From Acidobacteriota bacterium (lineage in GTDB: Bacteria > Acidobacteriota > Terriglobia > Terriglobales > Acidobacteriaceae), in the NCBI GenBank assembly GCA_021781255.1, contig JAJXXG010000741.1, positions 1 to 5,074 of the forward strand: 5,074 bases of DNA, written 5' to 3'. Under the pieces are notes generated by a model. It was not told the DNA's origin, searched no databases, and was given only the letters and a program-made list of their open reading frames with translations. Position numbers and translations under genes: made by a program. The first letter of the stretch is position 1. Each line of letters begins with the position of its first letter. Shown here piece by piece: positions 1 to 5,074 of the stretch.

Positions 1-2695
1 GATGCCGCGCATTTACATGGCGCTGCGGCAGGAGGACCGGCTGCCGATTACCGACATCATGGCGCAGACGCCGCCCATTCCGGAGAACTGCCAGTGGGGT
101 TTGTTTCTTCGCAATCACGATGAGCTGACGCTGGAGATGGTGACGGATGAAGAGCGCGACTACATGTATTTTGCCTACTCGGCCGATCCGCGGATGCGCA
201 TCAATGCGGGCATCCGCAGGCGGCTTGCTCCGCTGCTCGACAACAACCGGCGGCGCATCGAGCTGCTGAATTCGCTGCTGCTGAGCTTTCCCGGCACTCC
301 GATTCTCTACTACGGCGATGAGATCGGCATGGGCGACAACATCTATCTTGGCGACCGCAACGGAGTGCGCACGCCGATGCAGTGGACATCGGACCGCAAT
401 GCGGGCTTCTCAAAGTGCGATCCTGCGCGGCTCTACTTTCCGGTGGTCATGGACCCCATTTACGGATACCAGGCCGTGAATGTGGAGGCGCAACTGAGCG
501 ATCAGTCGAGCCTGCTGCACTGGACCCGCAACATGATCGCGCTGCGCAAACTGTTCAAGGTCTTCGGCCGCGGCACGTTTCGTTTTCTGACGCCTTCGAA
601 CCGGAAGACGCTGGCGTATCTGCGCGAGCGCGTGCGAGGCGACGGCTCGCACGAGAAGGTACTGTGCGTGGCGAATCTAAGCCGCTTCGCCCAGCCTGTC
701 GCGCTGGACCTGGCCGAGTATGCGGGGATGGAGCCGGTGGAAATGCTGGGCTATGTTCCATTCCCGCCAATTACAAGCGCGCCTTATAGCATTACGCTTG
801 CTCCGTACTCGTTTCTGTGGCTTGAGCTGCAGCCCGCGAGCGCAAAGCCGGATCTGCTGCCGGAGACGCGCCGCGAAATCACTGAGGGTTCGGGGGAAAT
901 TGCGGTGGACCAGGCCGTGGCGCTCGACGTGCTGACCGAGGGCTGGCCGGCGTTGCTGGCAAGGCATGGCACGGCGGTGCTTGAACGCGCACTGCCGGCC
1001 TGGCTGCCGCGCCAACGCTGGTTTGGAGCCAAGACGCGCACGATTCAGTCGGCGCGCGTGCTTGACTGGGTGGCAGTTCCGCCTGCTGATCCAAGCCACA
1101 AGACGATCTGTCTGAGCGGAGGCATGCCAGCGTCCATCACTCTTCCTGCCGCTCTTTTCTTTGTGGAGATCAGTTACGCGGAAGGTCATGATGTTTATCA
1201 GATTCCGGTTGGCTTCAGCGCGGGCGCCGAAGCGGACACCATCATCGCAAATTACCCGCAGGGCGTGATTGCACCCGTGACCTCTCCGATGGGCACAGCG
1301 GCATACTACGATGCCACCCTCTGCGAAGATCTTCGCCAGGGCCTGCTCAATCTGATTGAGAAGAACACGACTCTGCCGTTGGCGAGCGCTCACGCGGCCA
1401 ATGATTCGGCGAAAACCGCAGAAGCAACTTCAGAGCGCACAACCGCCTCAGCAGGCACGAGGGACGCTGGGGCGGGCCGCCTTGAAGCGCATGCCTCTGT
1501 GGCGTTTGACGGCACAATGACGATCGAACCGCTGGCGTCGCGCGTTGGTGCTGCGGAACAATCCAATACGTCAATCCTGTATGGAGATCAACTGATTCTG
1601 AAGCTGTTCAGGCGGCTACAACTGGGGGAGAATCCTGACGCCGAGGTTGGTCGCTTTCTAACAGGAGTCGCCCGGTTTCCGCATATTGCGCCCTTTATGG
1701 GCGAGATCAACCTGACGCAGGCAAACGGAGCGAAGTGCACCGCCGCGATGCTCACGAGGCTGGTGGCCAACGAGGGCGATGGCTGGCAGTGGTTTCTGCA
1801 TCAACTGGCGTGCTTCTTCCCGTCTGTCGTGGGTCTTTCCGATGCGCCGGAGTCGTGCGGCGCAAGCTTCGCGAACCAGCACGAGCCGGCGCCCGAGGCG
1901 CTGATGCACGCGCGACAATCACTTGAAGCCGCTGCCCTGCTGGGCCGCCGCACGGCCGAGATGCACCAGGCTCTCGCATCGCCCACGGACGATCCAGCCT
2001 TTCGTGCCGAGCCATTTACAGCGGAGGATCTGGCCCTGGACGCCGCCCGCATTGAAACACATATCGCGTCGGCTCTTGAAGCACTGAAGTTGAAGATCGC
2101 AAGCTTTGACGAAGCGACTGCCGACCGCGCTGGCTTGCTGCTTTCAAAGCGCGTGAGCCTCTTTGCCCGCGCTGAGGCCATCAAAAAGTTGACGGCAGCG
2201 GGCCAACGCATTCGCGTTCACGGCGATTATCACTTGGGGCAGGCGCTCCGCACCCAGGAGCCGGCGAAACCGGGGACGGAATCGGGCGATTTTGTTCTGC
2301 TCGATTTCGAAGGCGAGCCAGCCCGCCCGCTCGCCGAGCGCCGCCGGAAGCAGTCGCCGCTGAAGGATGTGGCGGGGATGATTCGCTCATTTTCGTATGC
2401 AGCTTATGCCGGGCTGGATGAATATGTTGCCGCCGACCCCGGACTCGCAGGCAGCCCAGCCGCGGATCGCCTTGCAGGCTGGGCCCGTTTCTGGCAGAAT
2501 GCCGTTGCCGCAGAGTTTCTGCACGCTTACAGCGAAGCCATCGCTGCGCATCAGGCTCTGTTGCCAGCGCCGCAGGATGCCCAGTTGCTGCTTGAAGCGT
2601 ACCAGTTGGAAAAGGCGGCCTATGAGCTGGTTTACGAGCTTGACAATCGACCAGATTGGGTTCGCATTCCGCTGAACGGCATCTTAGATTTGTAA
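1..2695 (+). CDS. treS: Trehalose synthase-maltokinase fusion (TreS-Mak), 5'-truncated by window edge
   Basis: This bifunctional cytosolic enzyme should interconvert trehalose and maltose (TreS, GH13) and phosphorylate maltose to maltose 1-phosphate with ATP (Mak), feeding the GlgE alpha-glucan pathway. The visible part is 897 codons counted from the ATG at 2. That ATG is probably internal, because family alignments continue upstream; fusions run to about 1,100 residues, so roughly 200 are missing. TreS covers residues 1 to about 280: FLRNHDELTLEM (35-46) holds the third GH13 catalytic Asp (D40), and YYGDEIGMGDNIYLGDRNG (103-121) and RTPMQW follow. The catalytic nucleophile and acid/base lie upstream of the window. 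The Mak N-terminal cap starts near 325 with LPAWLPRQRWFGAK. SNTSILYG and LILKLFRR (521-538) form the ATP-binding lobe with K534. RVHGDYHLGQ (738-747) carries the presumed catalytic Asp742, and LLDFEGEP (766-773) the metal-binding Asp. The C-terminus, RPDWVRIPLNGIL, matches the family end. An Ala/Thr-rich linker at 455-497 looks like a lineage-specific insertion. Confidence 0.95.
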   Translation, partial: MPRIYMALRQEDRLPITDIMAQTPPIPENCQWGLFLRNHDELTLEMVTDEERDYMYFAYSADPRMRINAGIRRRLAPLLDNNRRRIELLNSLLLSFPGTPILYYGDEIGMGDNIYLGDRNGVRTPMQWTSDRNAGFSKCDPARLYFPVVMDPIYGYQAVNVEAQLSDQSSLLHWTRNMIALRKLFKVFGRGTFRFLTPSNRKTLAYLRERVRGDGSHEKVLCVANLSRFAQPVALDLAEYAGMEPVEMLGYVPFPPITSAPYSITLAPYSFLWLELQPASAKPDLLPETRREITEGSGEIAVDQAVALDVLTEGWPALLARHGTAVLERALPAWLPRQRWFGAKTRTIQSARVLDWVAVPPADPSHKTICLSGGMPASITLPAALFFVEISYAEGHDVYQIPVGFSAGAEADTIIANYPQGVIAPVTSPMGTAAYYDATLCEDLRQGLLNLIEKNTTLPLASAHAANDSAKTAEATSERTTASAGTRDAGAGRLEAHASVAFDGTMTIEPLASRVGAAEQSNTSILYGDQLILKLFRRLQLGENPDAEVGRFLTGVARFPHIAPFMGEINLTQANGAKCTAAMLTRLVANEGDGWQWFLHQLACFFPSVVGLSDAPESCGASFANQHEPAPEALMHARQSLEAAALLGRRTAEMHQALASPTDDPAFRAEPFTAEDLALDAARIETHIASALEALKLKIASFDEATADRAGLLLSKRVSLFARAEAIKKLTAAGQRIRVHGDYHLGQALRTQEPAKPGTESGDFVLLDFEGEPARPLAERRRKQSPLKDVAGMIRSFSYAAYAGLDEYVAADPGLAGSPAADRLAGWARFWQNAVAAEFLHAYSEAIAAHQALLPAPQDAQLLLEAYQLEKAAYELVYELDNRPDWVRIPLNGILDL

Positions 2696-2722
2696 GGGCG
2701 ACGGTCTCCCGAGAAAGCAGCC

Positions 2723-3919
2723 ATGGCGACAGCGAATTCGATTCCCGACACTGCATCCACTTCTGTTCATGCCGGAACCCGTCTCCTGGTGCTTTTGACG
2801 GCGATGTCGCAGGAGCAACTGGAAAGCGTCCTCGGTCATCTGACCGCTTCGTTTGCGGCGGAGGAACTGCTTATCGCGACCCCGGAAGGGCTGCAGAAGG
2901 AATCACACCCGAACCTCCGCTTTGTCGATGTTTCCGCCACCAGACCTTCATGGACGCTTACGGCTGCCGATTTTGTGAATGCTTACCATCTGGCGCAGAA
3001 AAACGACGCACACGCGATTCTGATGCTGGGGCCTGAGTCCGGCTCACTTGGCCTGTCTGCACTGCGCGATCTTGCCAACGCCGTGACGGACTCGGCCGCC
3101 GATCTGGCAATTCCGCGCTATGATCTTGCGGCCCATGCTGGACTGCTGAACTCCGCAATCCTCTATCCGCTGAGCCGCGCACTGTTTGGATCGCACGCGC
3201 GCTTTCCGCTGGCGATCGATCTGGGCCTGTCTGTGCGCATGGCCGAGCGCCTCTCCAGCGTAGCCCAGCGCATGATTGCACTGAACCAGAGCGAAGCGCC
3301 ACTGTGGCCTGTGAACGAAGCCGCAGTCGCCGGGTATGCCATCCATGAGATTGATGCCGGTTCGCGCGTGATGCCACAGCCAAGTGCGCCGGACCTCAAC
3401 ACGATCCTGCCTCTCGTCACGGGATCGTTGTTCGCCGATATCGAAGCGAAGGCAGCCTACTGGCAGCGCGCCCGGCAGTTGCCATCCGCGCACATTGGCA
3501 CGCCCACAGAACACGCGGCGTTACCGGATTCGTCGGCTGATATTGCGCCGATGCTCCAGGCTTTTCAGCTGGCGTACACGAACCTGCAGGGGATCTGGTC
3601 GCTGGTGCTGCCGCCAAACGCGCTGCTCGGGCTCAAGCGGCTGCATAGCACTGATGCCGAGGCCTTCCGCATGCCAGAGAATCTATGGGCGCGGATTGTT
3701 TTCGACTTTGCGCTCGCCTACCGGCTGCGCACGATCAACCGCGGACATCTGCTGGGCGCCCTTATCCCGCTTTACCGTGCGTGGACTGCGAGCCACATCA
3801 ACATTATGGCCGCGGGCACGAGTCCTGAGCAGCATGTTGAAGCGGTGGCCGCCGCATTCGAGGCTGAAAAGCCATACATCGTCTCGCGCTGGCGCTGGCC
3901 GGACAGGTTCAACCCATGA
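2723..3919 (+). CDS. Glycosyltransferase-like protein (GpgS/GT2-GT81 type) with apparently degenerate active site
   Basis: The 398-residue product appears soluble, with no signal peptide or clear membrane helix. From memory it resembles glucosyl-3-phosphoglycerate synthase-like glycosyltransferases, which make glucosyl- or mannosylglycerate-type solutes. Family-like segments are IPRYDLAAHAGLLNSAILYP (130-149), FPLAIDLGLSVRMAERL (161-177), the helical LPLVTGSLFADIEAKAAYW (229-247), LWARIVFDFALAYRLR (321-336) and the C-terminal FEAEKPYIVSRWRWPDRFNP (379-398). The Rossmann-like N-terminal part (about 18-120) is divergent. Where active relatives have an acidic metal-binding motif of the DADLRS type, this protein reads LMLGPESGSLG (100-110). 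A GGDFG-type motif reads AIDLG, and the expected GID-type segment reads NEAAVAGYAIHEI (198-210). It may therefore be non-catalytic or have altered specificity. It begins 27 nt after the treS-mak stop, with only a weak GAGA (2711-2714) as ribosome binding site, which fits operonic translation. The start at 2723 leaves room for the whole first beta strand (RLLVLLT, 20-26). The family call is moderately sure; the substrate is unknown. Confidence 0.8.
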   Translation: MATANSIPDTASTSVHAGTRLLVLLTAMSQEQLESVLGHLTASFAAEELLIATPEGLQKESHPNLRFVDVSATRPSWTLTAADFVNAYHLAQKNDAHAILMLGPESGSLGLSALRDLANAVTDSAADLAIPRYDLAAHAGLLNSAILYPLSRALFGSHARFPLAIDLGLSVRMAERLSSVAQRMIALNQSEAPLWPVNEAAVAGYAIHEIDAGSRVMPQPSAPDLNTILPLVTGSLFADIEAKAAYWQRARQLPSAHIGTPTEHAALPDSSADIAPMLQAFQLAYTNLQGIWSLVLPPNALLGLKRLHSTDAEAFRMPENLWARIVFDFALAYRLRTINRGHLLGALIPLYRAWTASHINIMAAGTSPEQHVEAVAAAFEAEKPYIVSRWRWPDRFNP

Positions 3920-3987
3920 GCAGGCGCGCGAAGCTGCGGCTTTCAACAGTGCAGGAACTGCTTTCGGGATGCAGCGAACGTTTCTAA
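3916..3987 (+). CDS. Possible 23-residue small ORF, ATGA-overlapped with the upstream gene
   Basis: An ATG at 3916 shares bases with the TGA stop of the glycosyltransferase-like gene (ATGA), and the frame stays open for 23 codons to the TAA at 3985-3987. The product starts MSRRAKLRLSTVQELL and is basic at its N-terminus; I recognise no family. The overlap is the classic arrangement for stop-start translational coupling. It could equally be chance in an 84-nt spacer, and no separate Shine-Dalgarno sequence is obvious in front of it. If translated, it might act as a coupling leader that carries ribosomes to the AAGGAG site just downstream. Treat it as a candidate only. Confidence 0.2.
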   Translation: MSRRAKLRLSTVQELLSGCSERF

Positions 3988-3989
3988 TC

Positions 3990-3995
3990 AAGGAG
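3990..3995 (+). promoter_or_regulatory. Strong Shine-Dalgarno site of the membrane protein gene
   Basis: AAGGAG lies 8 nt before the ATG at 4004, a near-ideal match and spacing. It fixes the start of the membrane protein. It is much stronger than the weak GAGA in front of the glycosyltransferase-like gene, so this gene can probably be translated independently of its upstream neighbours. I see no convincing -35/-10 pair in the 84-nt gap, so transcription probably comes from upstream. Confidence 0.8.
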
Positions 3996-4003
3996 TAAGC
4001 CTT

Positions 4004-4807
4004 ATGCAAAATGCTCTTGCAACCATACTCCAGCCCGCCGCGAGCCAGGCGACGCAGACGTTGTATGCGGACAACGCAACCATCTGGAACCATATGTCCG
4101 ACGCGCTGCATCAGTCGCTCTATCGCGTGCTGTCCATGCTGATTGCAATCCTGCCGGGGATTCTTGCCTTCTTTGTTGCGCTGGCAGTGTTTACGGTGAT
4201 CGGCATGGTACTCTCCGCGGTGCTGCGGCGCGGGCTTTCCGCGGTGAAGTTTGACGAGCGCATGGCACGCAACCGCGGCAATGCGGACTGGACGCCGCTG
4301 ACGTCGCCGACCGCGCTTATCGCCCGCATCTCGTTCTGGGGTTGCGTGCTGCTGGGACTCATCATCGGCGTGTCCGCCTTTGACACCTCGTATGCAACGG
4401 CCGCAACGCTGCCGATTTCGCTGCTGCCCTATTTGACGCACGCCGTGGGCGCGATTCTGCTGTTGATCGCGGGAAATCTGATAGCGCGCTTCCTGGCGCG
4501 TTCGGTCCTGATTGGAGCCGTAAATGCACAACTGCAATACGCACGATTCCTGTCGCTTGGCGTGAAGTGGCTGGTGCTGGTTCTGACCGCGGCAATGGCT
4601 CTGGATCACCTGGAGATTGGCGGCCATGTTGTTGAGCTAGCCTTTGGCATTCTGTTTGGCGGGATCGTTCTGACGCTTTCACTGGCTGTTGGCCTGGGGT
4701 CACGCGATCTGGTGAGCCGCTCGCTGGAAAGCCGCGTGGAGCGCGCAGGCGAGCACAGCGCGGAAACCCCGTCTGCGAGCCCGAGCGAATCCATTCGACA
4801 CTTCTGA
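4004..4807 (+). CDS. Conserved TM-helix (mechanosensitive channel-related) inner membrane protein lacking the MscS beta domain
   Basis: The 267-residue protein has five hydrophobic segments: about 43-75 (including LIAILPGILAFFVALAVF), 106-127, 137-163, 181-201 and 208-232. The pattern of a long first helix with PGI, then a charged loop (RRGLSAVKFDERMARN, 75-90), and a last helix ending GLGSRDLVSRSLE (230-242), is typical of the 'conserved TM helix' proteins annotated as mechanosensitive ion channel-like. The soluble beta and alpha/beta domains that follow the pore helix in MscS proper are absent. The protein ends with a short Ser/Glu-rich hydrophilic tail (about 244-267). It may be a small channel, a channel partner or an uncharacterised membrane protein; no conductance can be claimed. 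Context after TreS-Mak and a compatible-solute-type glycosyltransferase relative suggests an osmotic-stress role by association. The start at 4004 is supported by AAGGAG 8 nt upstream. Confidence 0.8.
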   Translation: MQNALATILQPAASQATQTLYADNATIWNHMSDALHQSLYRVLSMLIAILPGILAFFVALAVFTVIGMVLSAVLRRGLSAVKFDERMARNRGNADWTPLTSPTALIARISFWGCVLLGLIIGVSAFDTSYATAATLPISLLPYLTHAVGAILLLIAGNLIARFLARSVLIGAVNAQLQYARFLSLGVKWLVLVLTAAMALDHLEIGGHVVELAFGILFGGIVLTLSLAVGLGSRDLVSRSLESRVERAGEHSAETPSASPSESIRHF

Positions 4808-4853
4808 GAGCCGGTCTGAGGAGTAGGCGGGACTCGCATCGGCGCTTCACATA

Positions 4854-4872
4854 TCTGCGAAATGATCTGCAA
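4854..4872 (+). repeat. 19-bp direct repeat, copy 1
   Basis: TCTGCGAAATGATCTGCAA matches the copy at 5029-5047 at 17 of 19 positions in the same orientation, 175 bp apart. The unit itself contains TCTGC twice, 12 bp apart (4854 and 4866). It could be part of a dispersed intergenic repeat or a pair of protein-binding sites. Confidence 0.65.
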
Positions 4873-4895
4873 GCCTGTTGTGGAGAACTGCAAAT

Positions 4896-4953
4896 AAAAA
4901 AAGGGGGGGTACCTCTCTGCGTGCGTCCTCACCCGGGGGGAGGGGGGAGGGGG
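4896..4953 (+). repeat. A7-G7 junction and G-tract cluster
   Basis: Seven A (4896-4902) run straight into seven G (4903-4909). After a 25-nt mixed spacer come G6 (4935-4940), G6 (4942-4947) and G5 (4949-4953), separated by single A. Four G-tracts on one strand could form a G-quadruplex if the 25-nt loop is tolerated, or a two-tetrad structure within 4935-4953 alone. The tracts are also prone to slippage, so run lengths may be uncertain in the assembly. The complementary strand reads as C-tracts ending in T7. Confidence 0.7.
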
Positions 4954-5028
4954 TATCCCTTTGCCCTGACTCCCTGGACGACTGCATGTCTGATGAATTT
5001 CTCCAGTTCCAATTCCAGTGTGCACGTT

Positions 5029-5047
5029 TCTGCGAATTCATCTGCAA
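5029..5047 (+). repeat. 19-bp direct repeat, copy 2
   Basis: TCTGCGAATTCATCTGCAA differs from the first copy (4854-4872) only at its 9th and 11th bases. The 12-bp internal spacing of TCTGC (5029 and 5041) is preserved. Its AATTCATC (5035-5042) also forms an 8-bp inverted repeat with GATGAATT at 4992-4999. It overlaps the weak hairpin at 5041-5056. Confidence 0.65.
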
Positions 5048-5064
5048 AATGGCAGAAGATTTTT
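5041..5064 (+). terminator. Weak hairpin followed by T5 (possible terminator-like element)
   Basis: TCTGC (5041-5045) pairs with GCAGA (5052-5056) around a 6-nt loop, and a run of five T follows at 5060-5064. The stem has only 5 bp and the T-run starts 3 nt after it, so it is weaker than a typical intrinsic terminator. It lies more than 230 nt beyond the nearest stop codon. It may instead be part of the repeat element. Confidence 0.2.
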
Positions 5065-5074
5065 GGGAGTGGGA

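Larger units (their letters stand above)
4808..5074. other. Non-coding tail with G-tracts and repeats
   Basis: No ORF here has protein-like composition, start context or recognisable motifs; minus-strand frames crossing it are Pro/Arg/Ser-rich shadows. No strong GC hairpin followed by a T-run is found directly after the membrane protein's stop at 4805-4807, so the operon end is not clearly marked. The stretch contains the homopolymer junction, the G-tract cluster, the 19-bp direct repeat pair and the weak hairpin listed separately. A downstream gene or promoter may begin beyond the window. Confidence 0.6.

Noticed and set aside
2..4. ATG at position 2 as a true gene start
   Set aside because: The frame begins in the middle of a conserved TreS segment (MPRIYMALRQEDR) and lacks the first two GH13 catalytic residues, so the gene must start upstream of the window.
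677..1393. 238-codon minus-strand ORF within treS-mak
   Set aside because: It is Arg/Ala/Cys-rich with no domain, and lies opposite the recognisable TreS C-terminus and Mak cap, so it is a shadow of GC-rich codon use.
2181..2756. 191-codon minus-strand ORF
   Set aside because: It lies opposite the Mak catalytic motifs, is low-complexity Pro/Arg/Ser, and has no plausible family.
3683..4627. 314-codon minus-strand ORF across the GT-like and membrane protein genes
   Set aside because: Its product is Gln/Arg/His-rich with no motif, as expected for the antisense of hydrophobic helix codons. It overlaps two well-supported plus-strand genes.
4809..4846. Terminator hairpin right after the membrane protein gene (GCCG...CGGC)
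   Set aside because: There are only about 4 bp of stem around a long loop and no T-run, so it is not convincing.
4606..5025. Minus-strand ORF reading through the G-tract region
   Set aside because: Its PPPP-type composition comes from the C-runs, there is no recognisable domain, and it overlaps the membrane protein gene.
4854..5047. CRISPR array
   Set aside because: Only two repeat copies are present, separated by a long G-rich stretch, with no regular spacers and no cas genes.

Overview
This looks like a chromosomal fragment from a GC-rich bacterium. The closest fit from memory of the protein families is an acidobacterium of the Terriglobia (Acidobacterium/Terriglobus/Edaphobacter type). 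That placement is an inference from the style of the trehalose synthase-maltokinase fusion and its gene neighbourhood; no search was run. All supported genes lie on the plus strand and are tightly packed, so they probably form one operon that begins upstream of the window.

Layout: (1) 1-2695 is the 3' part of a fused trehalose synthase-maltokinase gene. The TreS catalytic domain is cut by the window edge, while the maltokinase half is complete. (2) 2723-3919, after a 27-nt gap, encodes a protein that resembles the glucosyl-3-phosphoglycerate synthase-like GT2/GT81 glycosyltransferases. The positions where I expect the nucleotide-sugar and metal-binding motifs appear eroded, so it may be a non-catalytic relative. 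(3) 3916-3987 is a possible 23-codon ORF whose ATG overlaps the preceding stop. (4) 4004-4807 encodes a five-helix membrane protein of the conserved TM-helix family related to mechanosensitive channels. It has a strong ribosome binding site and lacks the soluble MscS domain. (5) 4808-5074 has no gene I can support. It holds an A7/G7 junction, a cluster of G-tracts, two copies of a 19-bp direct repeat and a weak hairpin.

TreS interconverts trehalose and maltose, and maltokinase phosphorylates maltose to maltose 1-phosphate, the donor used by GlgE to build alpha-glucan. A glycosyltransferase-like protein and a channel-like membrane protein in the same transcription unit suggest a module for compatible-solute or glucan metabolism and osmotic adaptation. 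The joint role is inferred from gene order only. The most interesting items are the apparently degenerate glycosyltransferase and the repeat- and G-rich tail.
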